Source of the DNA: Chitinophagaceae bacterium
GTDB taxonomy: Bacteria > Bacteroidota > Bacteroidia > Chitinophagales > Chitinophagaceae
NCBI GenBank assembly: GCA_019745155.1
Contig: JAIETM010000017.1
Span: 1-64,000 of the forward strand
Direction of reading: 5' to 3'
DNA: 64,000 nt
Shown: positions 36,246 to 45,218 of the stretch, one piece after another
How the letters are laid out: each line of letters opens with the position of its first letter
Position numbering within the stretch: the stretch's first letter is position 1
The notes under the pieces: generated by a model
The model's input: the letters and a program-made list of their open reading frames with translations, nothing else
What the model was told of the DNA's origin: nothing
Databases searched by the model: none
Program-made: the position numbers and the translations under genes

Positions 36246-39044
36246 ATGAAACCATTCAAACGCGTGGGCCTTATTGCCGGCCTTGCCACTGTGCTGTGTA
36301 CTCAGCTGACAGCACAAAAACCTTTACCTACAGATGACAAACTGAGAACCGGAAAACTGGCCAACGGACTCACCTATTACATTCGCCAGAACAAAGAACC
36401 ACGCAACCGCGCCGAACTGCGTTTGGTGGTGAAAGCAGGTTCTGTTTTGGAGACCGACCAGCAACAAGGTCTTGCCCACTTTGTGGAGCACATGGCATTT
36501 AACGGTACCAAGAATTTCAAGAAGCAGGAATTGATTAATTTCTTAGAGAAGAGCGGTGTCAACTTTGGCGCCGATCTAAACGCATACACTTCTTTTGATG
36601 AAACGGTGTATGAACTACAACTGCCTACCGATAGTCCCGCAGTCTTCAAAAAAGGCTTCCAGATTCTGAAAGACTGGGCCCATGAAGTGAGCTTTGAAGG
36701 CACTGAGATTGACAAAGAGCGTGGCGTTATCCTCGAAGAACGTCGTGTTCGCCGCAGTGCAGGTATGCGTATGCTGTATAAGTGGATGCCTGTGGTATTG
36801 AATGGCAGCCAGTATGCGAAGCGTATTCCCATTGGGGATTCCATGGTGCTGACTTCTTTCAAGCATCCTACACTCAAGCAATTTTATACAGACTGGTATC
36901 GTCCGGACCTCCAGGCTGTTGTACTCGTTGGCGATTTTGATGTGAATGAAGTAGAGAAAATGGTGAAAGCCACTTTCAGCAGCATTCCTGTGAAACCAAA
37001 GAAAGCCAAGCCTGCCATTACGATACCCTCGCATACCGATGTAAAGCGCATTGTGGTAACAGACCCTGAACAACAGTTCAACGTAATTCAGGTGATGTAT
37101 AAGCAAGGCAAGGGCAGTCCCATTGTAACAGATGCCGACTACAAGAAAAGCTTGGCCAGAAGCTTGTACAACGAGATGGTGAATACCCGCTTACAAGAAT
37201 TGGCGCAAAAGCCGGATGCCCCCTTCCTTTTTGGCTCATCCTCTTATGGTGAACTGATTGGTGATGTGGCCAGCTATAATCTGGTGGCCGTTGCCAAAGA
37301 TGCACCTGCCATTGATAAAGCATTAGAAGCATTGCTGACAGAGAATGAGCGTGTGAAGCAATTTGGCTTTAATCAATCTGAACTGGATCGTGCGAAGAAA
37401 GCACTGCTGAGTAATATGGAAACACGCTACAATGAGCGCGAGAAAACCAATAGCCGTGCTTTTGTGGGTGAGTATATCAATCAATTCCTGAAAGGCAGTA
37501 TTGCTACCAGTGTGGAAACAGAATTCAAACTGCATCAGGAATTGGTGCCTGCCATCAAATTGGAGGAAGTGAATGCCCTGATCAAAGAATGGCTGAAACC
37601 AACAGATCGTGCTATTGTGGTTCAGGCGCCTGAGAAAGATGCAGACAAACTCAAGACTGCAGATGTATATGCAGGCATGTTGAGCACTGATTTCGGTAAA
37701 GGCCTAAAAGCTTATGAAGATAAAGTGGCCAAGGGTGGTATGATGCCGAATAAACCTGTGGCTGGTAAAATCGTTGGTGAAAAGAAAATTGCAGAGCTTG
37801 GTGTTACCGAGTGGACCCTTAGCAATGGCGCAAAAGTGGTCTTCAAGCCAACAGATTTCAAGAATGATGAGATTCAGTTCTCAGCAATCAGTCGCGGCGG
37901 CTCATCCTTAACACCTGATGCGGACTTCATTACTGCCGACAATGCATCTCAATTGGTGCTGGTGGGCGGTATTGGTGAGATGAGCTATATGGAAATGCAG
38001 AAAGAAATGACCGGTAAGCAGGTGCAGGTCTTCCCTTCTATCCGCAACTATAGTGAAGGCATTGGCGGTAGCAGCACACCCAAGGATTTTGAAACAGCTA
38101 TGCAATTGCTGCACTTATATTTCACTGCACCACGTAAGGATGAGAACATGTTCAATGTGATCAAGATGCAGATCAATGCCATCATGGCCAATAAGAACAA
38201 CAATCCTCAGGCTGTATTCAGCGATACACTGGAATATGTATTGGGCAGCTATCATCCACGTACCAAACCATTCGAAGCTGCTATGGCTAGTCAGATGAAT
38301 TTGGATAAAGCCATGGAGATTTACAAAGCACGTTTTGCCAATGCCGGTGATTTCCTCTTCACTTTCGTTGGCAATATCAATCCGGATCAGTTCCGTGGTT
38401 ATGTAGAAACTTATATCGCTTCTCTGCCTGCTAACGGACAAAAAGAGGAATGGAAAGATTTGGGTATTCGTTATCCCAAAGGTTATTTAGAGAAGAAAGT
38501 GTTTAAGGGTAAAGAACAAAAAGCTTCTGTGCAATTGATTTATACCGGTGATGCGCAGTACAGCGATGAAGAATCGATGCAACTGGATCAAACAGTAAAA
38601 GCATTAAACATCAAACTGCGCGAGATTCTGCGTGAAGAAAAAGGCGGCACTTATGGAACAGGTGCTAGCGTGGATATGCGCCGAGTACCTGTTGGCAGCT
38701 ACAAAATCACCATTGGCTGGACTTGCGCACCTGACAAGGTAGAAGAACTGGTGAAAGCGGCACTGAACGAAATTGAGAAAATCAAGCAGAATGGCGCTAC
38801 CAAGGATGATGTAGAGAAAGTAATTGCAGAAGACACCCGCGGATTGGAAAACCGTGTACGCGAAAACGATTACTGGCTCAGCAATCTGGAAGACAAGTTC
38901 TATTTCGGGGAAGACCCTACCCTGATGCTGAAGGACAAGGAAACCCTGAAAAAGCTGACACCTGCCAGAACCAAGGAATTGGCCAATAAGTATTTCAACA
39001 ACGGCAATATGATCAAAGCCCTGTTGTTACCTGAGAACAAATAA
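36246..39044 (+). CDS. M16-family zinc metallopeptidase
   Basis: 932 residues with a signal peptide ending in LTAQ. Two insulinase-like halves. The first carries the inverted zinc motif HFVEH (His78, Glu81, His82) in QGLAHFVEHMAFNGT, with the distal Glu in the helix GTEIDKERGVILEE. The second half (from about 500) is the inactive partner domain. A typical periplasmic M16B peptidase of Bacteroidota, which degrades peptides of up to a few dozen residues. Single gene with its own promoter and terminator. Confidence 0.95.
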   Translation: MKPFKRVGLIAGLATVLCTQLTAQKPLPTDDKLRTGKLANGLTYYIRQNKEPRNRAELRLVVKAGSVLETDQQQGLAHFVEHMAFNGTKNFKKQELINFLEKSGVNFGADLNAYTSFDETVYELQLPTDSPAVFKKGFQILKDWAHEVSFEGTEIDKERGVILEERRVRRSAGMRMLYKWMPVVLNGSQYAKRIPIGDSMVLTSFKHPTLKQFYTDWYRPDLQAVVLVGDFDVNEVEKMVKATFSSIPVKPKKAKPAITIPSHTDVKRIVVTDPEQQFNVIQVMYKQGKGSPIVTDADYKKSLARSLYNEMVNTRLQELAQKPDAPFLFGSSSYGELIGDVASYNLVAVAKDAPAIDKALEALLTENERVKQFGFNQSELDRAKKALLSNMETRYNEREKTNSRAFVGEYINQFLKGSIATSVETEFKLHQELVPAIKLEEVNALIKEWLKPTDRAIVVQAPEKDADKLKTADVYAGMLSTDFGKGLKAYEDKVAKGGMMPNKPVAGKIVGEKKIAELGVTEWTLSNGAKVVFKPTDFKNDEIQFSAISRGGSSLTPDADFITADNASQLVLVGGIGEMSYMEMQKEMTGKQVQVFPSIRNYSEGIGGSSTPKDFETAMQLLHLYFTAPRKDENMFNVIKMQINAIMANKNNNPQAVFSDTLEYVLGSYHPRTKPFEAAMASQMNLDKAMEIYKARFANAGDFLFTFVGNINPDQFRGYVETYIASLPANGQKEEWKDLGIRYPKGYLEKKVFKGKEQKASVQLIYTGDAQYSDEESMQLDQTVKALNIKLREILREEKGGTYGTGASVDMRRVPVGSYKITIGWTCAPDKVEELVKAALNEIEKIKQNGATKDDVEKVIAEDTRGLENRVRENDYWLSNLEDKFYFGEDPTLMLKDKETLKKLTPARTKELANKYFNNGNMIKALLLPENK

Positions 39045-39062
39045 AGCTAGCTATCGAAAAAC

Positions 39063-39090
39063 AAAAGCCATTCTTCGGAATGGCTTTTTT
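39063..39090 (+). terminator. Terminator of the M16 gene (TTCG loop)
   Basis: An 11-bp stem AAAAGCCATTC / GAATGGCTTTT closing a TTCG tetraloop, then T-run. Starts 19 bases after the stop codon. Confidence 0.9.
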
Positions 39091-39125
39091 ATTGCTCGAA
39101 GGCTTCACGTAACTTTACCAAGCTT

Positions 39126-39518
39126 ATGATACGTCAATCAATTTTCATCAGTTATTGCCTCATTGCACTATTGGGCTGTAGTACCCAGCAAAGCTTGAGT
39201 CCCGCCGATAATGCACTTGATGCAGGCAGAGAATTCATCGATGCCCAATTGAAGGGCGATTTTGCCAAAGCTACTTTTTATATGCTGGATGATGCTAAAC
39301 AACAAGCATGGCTGAAAACAGCGGAAGAAAATTACCGTAAGCTAGATCGAGGCGGCAGGCAACAATCACGTGAAGCATCCATCAATATTGCCGGCGTGCA
39401 GGAAAAACATGCAGACACTACCTTGATTCAATACAGTTATTCCTTCGATACCTCACCTAAAACCTTGTTGGTAGTGAAAAACAACCAGCAATGGAAGGCA
39501 TTGCCCGCATTCCCATGA
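39126..39518 (+). CDS. Small lipoprotein, DUF4878-like
   Basis: 130 residues with lipobox Cys18 (LIALLGCSTQ). The mature part (DAGREFIDAQLKGDFAKATFYM, then a beta segment TTLIQYSYSF and KTLLVVKNNQQWKALP) resembles the NTF2-like DUF4878 proteins of Bacteroidota; that assignment is tentative. Overlaps the crcB start by ATGA, so the two are translated together. Confidence 0.7.
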   Translation: MIRQSIFISYCLIALLGCSTQQSLSPADNALDAGREFIDAQLKGDFAKATFYMLDDAKQQAWLKTAEENYRKLDRGGRQQSREASINIAGVQEKHADTTLIQYSYSFDTSPKTLLVVKNNQQWKALPAFP

Positions 39519-39889
39519 GCTTATTGAAAAACATATTACTGGTGGCCGCAGGCGGTATGACAGGTTCTGTATTGCGGTATCTGGTAAGTACACTCGTCAA
39601 GCATGAAAGCTTTCCCAGCGCAACATTAATCGTTAACTTGACAGGCTCACTATTAATTGGCCTTATCATGGGCTATCTGGCACAGAAACACCATCTGGGC
39701 GATTGGCGACTCTTTCTGGCAACCGGTATCTGCGGTGGTTTTACCACTTTCTCTGCTTTTTCCTGGGAGAGCATACAATTACTGGAGCAACAAAGATTCG
39801 GCACGTTTATCTCTTATAGTGTGCTAACTTTAATAGGCGGTTTTACCGCAACTTTTCTGGGTTACTGGCTTATGAAACAATATCAATGA
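39515..39889 (+). CDS. crcB: Fluoride channel CrcB/Fluc
   Basis: 124 residues from the ATG at 39515 (MSLLKNIL). Four membrane helices. Family marks: [15 protein letters not shown] at the N-terminus, the pore Asn in [13 protein letters not shown], and [15 protein letters not shown] with the Phe and Thr of the fluoride path. Fluc works as an antiparallel dimer that exports fluoride. No fluoride riboswitch can precede it, because the start overlaps the upstream lipoprotein gene. Confidence 0.95.
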   Translation: MSLLKNILLVAAGGMTGSVLRYLVSTLVKHESFPSATLIVNLTGSLLIGLIMGYLAQKHHLGDWRLFLATGICGGFTTFSAFSWESIQLLEQQRFGTFISYSVLTLIGGFTATFLGYWLMKQYQ

Positions 39890-39896
39890 TTCAACT

Positions 39897-40445
39897 ATGT
39901 TAACCGTATTACATCCCTGGCATGGCATCCACCCCGGAGCCAACGCCCCAAGAGTCGTGAACACCATTATTGAAATACCACAAGGTTCACGTTGCAAATA
40001 TGAAATTGATAAGGACAGTGGTTTATTGAAATTAGACAGGGTTATCTATTCTTCATTCTACTACCCCATCAATTACGGCTTTATTCCACAAACCTATGGT
40101 GGTGATAAAGATCCGCTGGATATTCTGGTGATTACCTCTCTGGCTGTACAACCACTCACGCTGATGGAGGCTAAAATCATTGGGGTAATGCAGATGGTAG
40201 ACAGTGGTGACGCTGATGATAAACTCATTGCCGTTGCTGCGCACGATCCTTCAGTAAATCACTACAACAACATTGAAGAATTGCAACCCCATTTCTTTGA
40301 TGAGCTCAGACATTTCTTTGAAGAGTACAAGAAACTCGAGAACAAAACCGTAGTAGTGGAAGAGTTTGGAGATAAGACTTCTGCATTAAAAATTGTAACC
40401 GAAGCTATCGACTATTACAAAGAAGTGTTCGGCAAAAAAGCATGA
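39897..40445 (+). CDS. ppa: Inorganic pyrophosphatase (family I)
   Basis: 182 residues. Hydrolyses pyrophosphate from biosynthetic reactions. Family I pattern: [44 protein letters not shown] with the metal-binding Asp cluster DKDPLD, then [21 protein letters not shown], and C-terminal helix [11 protein letters not shown]. Start chosen at 39897 ([11 protein letters not shown]), 7 bases after crcB. Overlaps the next gene by ATGA. Confidence 0.97.
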   Translation: MLTVLHPWHGIHPGANAPRVVNTIIEIPQGSRCKYEIDKDSGLLKLDRVIYSSFYYPINYGFIPQTYGGDKDPLDILVITSLAVQPLTLMEAKIIGVMQMVDSGDADDKLIAVAAHDPSVNHYNNIEELQPHFFDELRHFFEEYKKLENKTVVVEEFGDKTSALKIVTEAIDYYKEVFGKKA

Positions 40446-40870
40446 TCAAAATGGATACCAATACTATCCTGCTATTGCTGATCACCGGATTGGCTGCTGG
40501 TATGCTGAGTGGATTGATTGGCATTGGCGGTGGTATTCTCATCGTTCCAGCGCTGGTTTATTTGCTTGCATTTTCTCAGAAAGCCGCACAAGGCAATTCG
40601 CTGGCAATTCTGCTCTTACCTGTAGGCCTGTTGGGCGTGATTCAATATTACAAACAGGGCTATGTGGATTGGCGGGTAGTTGGATTGGTAGCACTGGGGT
40701 TCGCGCTGGGCAGCTATTTCGGCAGCAAACTGGCTTTATCCCTATCAGACCTGATGCTGAAAAAGGTTTTCGCCATTATTTTATTGCTACTTTCCTTGAA
40801 AATGTTGTTTTTGGATAAGCCCAAAAAGACGGCAGAAAAACCCTCGGAACAGGCGGCCAAAATCCACTAA
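40442..40870 (+). CDS. TauE/SafE-family membrane protein, half size
   Basis: 142 residues, about half of a standard TauE/SafE transporter, with four membrane segments. Contains the family repeat [19 protein letters not shown] and later [19 protein letters not shown]. Full-length members export sulfite or organosulfonates and hold two such repeats, so this one probably dimerises; the substrate is unknown. Translationally coupled to ppa by a 4-base overlap. Ends with a charged, Lys/Ala/Glu-rich tail. Confidence 0.87.
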   Translation: MIKMDTNTILLLLITGLAAGMLSGLIGIGGGILIVPALVYLLAFSQKAAQGNSLAILLLPVGLLGVIQYYKQGYVDWRVVGLVALGFALGSYFGSKLALSLSDLMLKKVFAIILLLLSLKMLFLDKPKKTAEKPSEQAAKIH

Positions 40871-40900
40871 ACCTAATTTTCCTAAATAAACCCGCCCCCC

Positions 40901-40908
40901 TATCTTTG
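40901..40908 (+). promoter_or_regulatory. Promoter -7 box (TATCTTTG) for a small gene
   Basis: TATCTTTG fits TAnnTTTG and ends 17 bases before the ATG at 40926. It supports the small gene as real. Confidence 0.55.
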
Positions 40909-40925
40909 CGCAAATTTTGAATGCA

Positions 40926-41087
40926 ATGGAAGCTCAACAACAATCAAGAACCAAGTACTGGGTTTACTGTTTTATCTGGACCGCGATCATGCTGTATATG
41001 CTGTGGGATCCTACATTCCGTCCATTCTTCTGGTTGGCACTGCCTGGCGCAACAACCTATTTCGCCTTAGGTATGGACCTGATTTAA
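40926..41087 (+). CDS. Small membrane protein, 53 residues
   Basis: An intact frame from ATG 40926 to TAA 41085-41087. It starts MEAQQQSRTKYWVY, has one or two hydrophobic aromatic segments (CFIWTAIMLYMLW, FFWLALPGATTYFALG) and a Pro-rich turn between them. A good -7 box precedes it and a strong terminator follows, so it is a complete transcription unit. Family not recognised and function unknown. Confidence 0.7.
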   Translation: MEAQQQSRTKYWVYCFIWTAIMLYMLWDPTFRPFFWLALPGATTYFALGMDLI

Positions 41088-41115
41088 ATAAAGAATATTT
41101 CATTGATACGATTTT

Positions 41116-41138
41116 AACCTCCCATGGGAGGTTTTTTT
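41116..41138 (+). terminator. Terminator of the small membrane protein gene
   Basis: An 18-base perfect palindrome AACCTCCCATGGGAGGTT (41116-41133) followed by T-run. It ends 27 bases before the next gene. Confidence 0.88.
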
Positions 41139-41165
41139 ATGGCATAAAAATTGTAACTTAATGAT

Positions 41166-41582
41166 ATGCGATATCTAGTAATATTTCTTTGCTTAGCAAT
41201 TAGTCTTTCAGCCTGTAAAAAAAAGGACACCGTTGCACCTGTTGTACGGGTGTTGAGCCCCTCGAATGATGCCGGATTCAATTCAGGCGAAACTTTTACC
41301 ATCGCAGTTGAAGTTAGTGACAACGAACTTGTGCAAGGGTTTTCATTTACCCGGCTTAATACAACCAATTTTGGACTTACTTTTACTGGTATCTTTTCAA
41401 CTGATATTTACAATTCACCTGCAAGAACTGTAGGAAAACAAATAGACACTATACGCTTTAATCAAACACTTACTAAAGTTCCAGGGAATGCAAACTTGAA
41501 GTATACATATTCATACAGTTTTGTCGTTAAAGATGCTGCAGGAAACCAATCAGCTGAAAACCTGCGTATAATACTCCCCTAG
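41166..41582 (+). CDS. Ig-like-fold lipoprotein
   Basis: 138 residues with lipobox Cys17 (SLSACKKK). The mature part resembles a single bacterial Ig-like or cadherin-like module (VRVLSPSNDAGFNSGETFTIAVEVSDNE at the start, SFVVKDAAGNQSAENLRI at the end). Likely a surface-exposed binding or adhesion module, role unknown. Its stop abuts that of the convergent C40 peptidase, with no terminator between them. Confidence 0.75.
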   Translation: MRYLVIFLCLAISLSACKKKDTVAPVVRVLSPSNDAGFNSGETFTIAVEVSDNELVQGFSFTRLNTTNFGLTFTGIFSTDIYNSPARTVGKQIDTIRFNQTLTKVPGNANLKYTYSYSFVVKDAAGNQSAENLRIILP

Positions 41583-42377
41583 TTAAAGATCATATTCGGT
41601 TTCTATCACCTTGTGTAATCGTTTGATAATACGTAACTGATGGGTTCGTAATCCTGTTTCACTATTCACAATACCCTGGTGATCGATATTGTCAATCCGC
41701 ACACGTCCATACGCATGCATAACCTGATGATCATTCAATAACAAACCTACATGCACAATCCGCCCTTCTGCATCGTCAAAAAAAGCCAAATCACCACAAT
41801 GCGCTTCCTGTAAAAAGCCAATACTTTCTCCCTTCTCCGCCTGCTGATATGCATCACGTGGTAAATCGATACCCATAAAGCGATATACCTGTTGTACAAA
41901 TCCACTACAATCAATTCCTAAGGGTGATCTACCGCCCCATAAATAAGGTGCGTTCAAGTATTTTTCTGCAACCCACCGAATGGTTTCTTTGTTTTCATGC
42001 GCCATAGTACTATTCCAAAAGCGGCCTTCATATACCACTTGATAAGGGCCAATCTGCGCTTTACCATGATCAAATAAATCCAATGGCGCACCAAAAGGCA
42101 TTTGCATCGGCTGACCTTGAAAAGCGATTTCTCTCCACAAATCACCATTCAACAAATGTGTTCTGCGGTTTGCTTGTGTAGCATCTACCATTACCAATTG
42201 ATTATTCAGACACCATCCCTCATATCCATCAAATAGTACACGAACTTTTGAAAAGACTGTATCCGTTTCTAAGAGCGTAACCGTTTCACCAAACAATAAC
42301 TGACTGCACATTTCAGCAGTTGGTTGCGCAGCTGTATACAGGGGGGCAACAGGTACAATACAAGCAGCATATTCCAT
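41583..42377 (-). CDS. C40 (NlpC/P60) peptidoglycan peptidase
   Basis: 264 residues. Cleaves D-gamma-Glu to diamino acid bonds in cell-wall peptides (dipeptidyl-peptidase VI type). The N-terminal half has SH3b-like modules (MCSQLLFGETVTLLE, YEGWCLNNQLV). The C-terminal catalytic domain has Cys at about residue 158 in GIDCSGFVQQVYRFMGIDLPRDA, then GDLAFFDDAEGRIVHVGLLL with the His. No signal peptide is apparent, as in other cytoplasmic murein-peptide recyclers. Divergent from the sigma-factor gene, 96 bases apart. Confidence 0.93.
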   Translation of the reverse strand: MEYAACIVPVAPLYTAAQPTAEMCSQLLFGETVTLLETDTVFSKVRVLFDGYEGWCLNNQLVMVDATQANRRTHLLNGDLWREIAFQGQPMQMPFGAPLDLFDHGKAQIGPYQVVYEGRFWNSTMAHENKETIRWVAEKYLNAPYLWGGRSPLGIDCSGFVQQVYRFMGIDLPRDAYQQAEKGESIGFLQEAHCGDLAFFDDAEGRIVHVGLLLNDHQVMHAYGRVRIDNIDHQGIVNSETGLRTHQLRIIKRLHKVIETEYDL

Positions 42378-42473
42378 ACAATCATTTCTACTGTAAGTTA
42401 TGGAATTTCAGCGGCTGTGCATCTATCAAAAAAGCAGTACATTTCTTTTGTGAAAGACAAACGGTATGATCAT

Positions 42474-43013
42474 ATGGCAGACAGTGAATTGCTATGGCAG
42501 TTCAAACAAAGCAATGATAATGCCTGGCTGGGTATTCTTTTGCAACGATATACCATGCTCTTATTAGGTGTTTGCATGAAATACCTGAAAGATGAGCAAG
42601 CCGCCAAGGATGCCGTACAGCAAGTCTTTCTAAAAGCCATTACAGAACTAGAGAAATATGAAGTGGCCTATTTCAAAAGCTGGTTATATATGATTGCACG
42701 CAACCATTGCCTGATGCAATTACGCGATAGAAATATTCACTTACCTGTGGAAGAGCAGAAAAGCCTGGTGTATGAAGAAACTGACAAACAGCTACATACC
42801 TTCAAAGACGCTTCGATACGTATGATGGAAGCCTGTTTGGGTGAATTAAATGAAGCACAAAGAACCTGTGTAACTTTATTCTATCTTCAACAACAGAGCT
42901 ATCAGCAAATTGCCGATAGTACTGGCTTTACTTTATTACAAGTGAAAAGTCATATTCAAAATGGTAAACGCAACCTGCGCTTGCTGATTGAACAAAAAAT
43001 GAAACAAGGCTAA
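42474..43013 (+). CDS. ECF-type RNA polymerase sigma factor
   Basis: 179 residues from the ATG at 42474 (MADSELLW). Region 2 (about 20-85: KYLKDEQAAKDAVQQVFLKA, YFKSWLYMIARNHCL) and region 4 (about 115-170: LNEAQRTCVTLFYLQQQSYQQIADSTGFTLLQVKSHIQNGKRNLR) are clear. A longer in-frame start at 42324 overlaps the divergent C40 gene and lacks the family pattern. Its stop overlaps the next start by one base (TAATG), which ties it to the likely anti-sigma partner. Confidence 0.93.
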   Translation: MADSELLWQFKQSNDNAWLGILLQRYTMLLLGVCMKYLKDEQAAKDAVQQVFLKAITELEKYEVAYFKSWLYMIARNHCLMQLRDRNIHLPVEEQKSLVYEETDKQLHTFKDASIRMMEACLGELNEAQRTCVTLFYLQQQSYQQIADSTGFTLLQVKSHIQNGKRNLRLLIEQKMKQG

Positions 43014-43369
43014 TGGCCGAATGGAAAACCATATTACCCGATGACCAGCCAATTTCTGAGGAAGTGTTGCTTCGTTATGCTGCGGGCAAAGCCACGCCTG
43101 AAGAAATTCATGCCATTGAAAGACAGATGGCTGATTTACCCATGATGGAAGATGCGATGGAAGGACTGCAAGAATTGGGTAACACACAAAGAATACAATC
43201 AGCAGTACAAGAACTCAACGCTCGATTACAATACGATACCAGAACCAAGAAAGCACCCAGAACAAAAAAGCCTATTCAGAATGAAGGCTGGATCATTCAA
43301 GCGGTAGTGATACTATTGTTATTATCGATACTGGCTTATTGGGTAATTCATACCTATTACAAAAAATAA
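43013..43369 (+). CDS. Putative membrane anti-sigma factor
   Basis: 118 residues: a cytoplasmic N-terminal part (ISEEVLLRYAAGKATPEEIHAIERQ) resembling the anti-sigma zinc-finger-like helical domain, but without the His-x3-Cys-x2-Cys motif, a basic linker (TKKAPRTKKP) and one membrane segment at about 95-113 (QAVVILLLLSILAYWV). The TAATG overlap with the sigma gene argues that it controls that factor. The periplasmic tail is only a few residues. Confidence 0.72.
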   Translation: MAEWKTILPDDQPISEEVLLRYAAGKATPEEIHAIERQMADLPMMEDAMEGLQELGNTQRIQSAVQELNARLQYDTRTKKAPRTKKPIQNEGWIIQAVVILLLLSILAYWVIHTYYKK

Positions 43370-43370
43370 G

Positions 43371-43880
43371 TTACTGCCTACATAATCGTTGAATCAATGT
43401 AGCATGATCAGGATAGCTTTGTATTAGCGCATCTGCATAAGCCAATTCAAAATCTGCAAAATCAAACCCGGGCGAAACAGTACAACCCACAAAACTGAAA
43501 GCCACTTCTGGTGCACACTCTGATGCAAACCAAGCTCCGGCAGGTACAACTGCCTGAAAGACCTCGCCTGCTGCCGGATTATTCCCAACTTTTATTTGCT
43601 CATATCGACCATCTTCATGCAATACATGCACCAACAAAGAACCACCAGCATAAAAATGCCATAGCTCATCGCTCTTAATACGATGAAAGGCAGAGAAATT
43701 TTCGGAGCTAATCAAGAAATATATTGCTGTAGCCATTGACCGCTCACCATCAAAACGATCAATCCCTTTATCGAAAGCAATACTATCAGCTGAACGATAG
43801 GTCTCTTTGTAAAAACCGCCTTCCGGATGTGGTAGTAAGCTATACGTATCTACAAGTTGCTGAATAGCATGATTTGACAT
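43371..43880 (-). CDS. Cupin-family DUF985 protein
   Basis: 169 residues from the ATG at 43880 (MSNHAIQQ). The DUF985 pattern is LLPHPEGGFYKETYRS, RSMATAIYFLISSENFSAFHRIKSDELWHFYAGGSL, EVFQAVVPAGAWFASE and VGCTVSPGFDFADFEL. A cupin beta-barrel with an HxxxxxE-type metal site is expected; some members are epimerase-like but function is mostly unknown. A longer in-frame start to 43925 is less likely. Ends 2 bases from the convergent anti-sigma gene. Confidence 0.92.
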   Translation of the reverse strand: MSNHAIQQLVDTYSLLPHPEGGFYKETYRSADSIAFDKGIDRFDGERSMATAIYFLISSENFSAFHRIKSDELWHFYAGGSLLVHVLHEDGRYEQIKVGNNPAAGEVFQAVVPAGAWFASECAPEVAFSFVGCTVSPGFDFADFELAYADALIQSYPDHATLIQRLCRQ

Positions 43881-43989
43881 AATCCTTCCTGATTTTTTAT
43901 TTACGTAAACACAATTATATCGCAAATATATTCGTGTAATTTGAAAACATTAATCCAACTACTAAATGGCATACTATCCCATTCAATTA

Positions 43990-44886
43990 TCATTGATAAT
44001 GCTTTACAATGAATCGCTTTAAATCACGCTCCTTCTTCAGTAATTCATTAGCAAGATTAAGATAACGCAGATTAGCTCCTTTCATATACTGTAAGCGCAT
44101 TAAGAACATATTTACATGTTCACGATTACTCCACTTAGCCGGAGGACAATTTTTCAAGCGAAGAATCTCATTGCTTATATCAGTCATTTTATAAAAACAT
44201 CCTGCATCAAATAAATTTTCAGAAGCGATACGATAATTGAGTACATCTTGAAAACTGGTACCAATAAACTGAACCAATACTTTATTATTGTTGTCATAAT
44301 CTAATATATTGGCCACTATTTCATTATTCTTGATTAAGCGAAGATTACCGCCAAACTTTAATTGAGAAATAGTCCCATCTGTTGGTACATAATTACCATA
44401 TCTAGATAATACACGTGCTAGAAAATAAATGGCATCATTCTGCGTATCAAATTCCTTTTGATCAATCAGCGTGAATAAAGAATCTATTCGATTACTTCGA
44501 AGTGTTTGTTGTTCAATATAATTCAGCAAATTCTTTTCATCAGAATTCAAATCAAGTACCAATTGATTGGCAAATTTCTTTTCCCGCTGATGCTCGATAT
44601 AGTGTTCTAACTGCAACTCTGCCAGTGAACCACAAAACACAGCTAGAAACAACATAAAGAACTCCCAGAAATATTCTTTCCACTTCTTGGGATGATGCGT
44701 ATGATGATGTACTTCCATATTATCTGTTACTGGTTTGGGGTTATTGGTTTGTGGTTGTTCAGCCGGTGAACTGGCTTCTGTACTAGGCGTTTTGTCATCA
44801 GCGTCTATAGATCTGCCAGTACTATTTTCCTGATCAGCCGACTGTTGATCTTGACCATCTTCTGTATTATGGTGCATCGGACTCAT
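43990..44886 (-). CDS. Bacteroidota membrane protein with His-rich N-terminus
   Basis: 298 residues. A low-complexity acidic/Gln-rich stretch (1-56) precedes a His-rich patch EVHHHTHHPKKWKEYFWE and one membrane segment (FFMLFLAVFCGSLAEL, about 75-92). The rest is predicted helical and extracytoplasmic (LVLDLNSDEKNLLNYIEQQ). The motif HHPKKWKEY followed by a membrane helix recurs in Bacteroidota hypothetical proteins. Start could instead be Met57 of this frame. Role unknown. Confidence 0.72.
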   Translation of the reverse strand: MSPMHHNTEDGQDQQSADQENSTGRSIDADDKTPSTEASSPAEQPQTNNPKPVTDNMEVHHHTHHPKKWKEYFWEFFMLFLAVFCGSLAELQLEHYIEHQREKKFANQLVLDLNSDEKNLLNYIEQQTLRSNRIDSLFTLIDQKEFDTQNDAIYFLARVLSRYGNYVPTDGTISQLKFGGNLRLIKNNEIVANILDYDNNNKVLVQFIGTSFQDVLNYRIASENLFDAGCFYKMTDISNEILRLKNCPPAKWSNREHVNMFLMRLQYMKGANLRYLNLANELLKKERDLKRFIVKHYQ

Positions 44887-44887
44887 T

Positions 44888-44974
44888 TTATCTTCTCAGG
44901 TAATGGAAGAGAAAGGAACAGGCAAATGCAACAACCATGTAAATGATGAAGCGAACAATTTTTTTAGATGGCAT
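44888..44974 (-). CDS. Tiny membrane protein, 28 residues
   Basis: ATG at 44974 to TAA ending at 44888. The sequence has a basic start (MPSKKIVRF), one hydrophobic helix (IIYMVVAFACSFLFHYL) and an RR end, which is a well-formed single-span membrane peptide. It ends one base before the start of the next gene, consistent with coupling. No other support is available. Confidence 0.45.
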   Translation of the reverse strand: MPSKKIVRFIIYMVVAFACSFLFHYLRR

Positions 44975-45065
44975 AATTTAGGAATAAGCAGTTAGCCGGG
45001 CGCACAGATTCGTCACCGATATTACAAAATAATCAGATACAATATGCGGCATCAGACAGCAAGTC

Positions 45066-45218
45066 TTGCGCAGGGTCCCTTTCAGGAGACCCTACGCGAC
45101 TAAAAGGCTTGTAGCATAAGGTGGCATAATCAATTCGTCACAAAAAAGCCCGCCTCATGAAGCCATAGCAGGGCTTGAGCGAGGCGGGCGTAGTGATGTG
45201 GAGCCGAGGGGAGTCGAA
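45066..45218 (-). repeat. Duplicated ssrA 3' end plus terminator, copy 1
   Basis: 153 bases matching 45607-45759 with about 8 to 9 differences (roughly 94-95% identity). On the minus strand it starts with the last bases of tmRNA (TTCGACTCCCCTCGGCTCCA, 45218-45199), then the GC-rich terminator hairpin (45148-45190 area) and a second hairpin at its far end (45068-45100). The 5' half of the T-arm is replaced by unrelated sequence, so this copy cannot be a working tmRNA. Confidence 0.88.

Noticed and set aside
39447-39514. A fluoride riboswitch upstream of crcB
   Set aside because: The space is coding sequence of the upstream lipoprotein gene, which overlaps the crcB start, and no pseudoknot pattern was seen.
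42324-42473. The longer N-terminus of the sigma factor
   Set aside because: It overlaps the divergent C40 gene and shows no sigma region 1.1 pattern.
45199-45218. A second tmRNA or tRNA gene at copy 1
   Set aside because: Only the last 20 bases of tmRNA are present; the T-arm 5' half, the tag frame and the acceptor 5' strand are missing.
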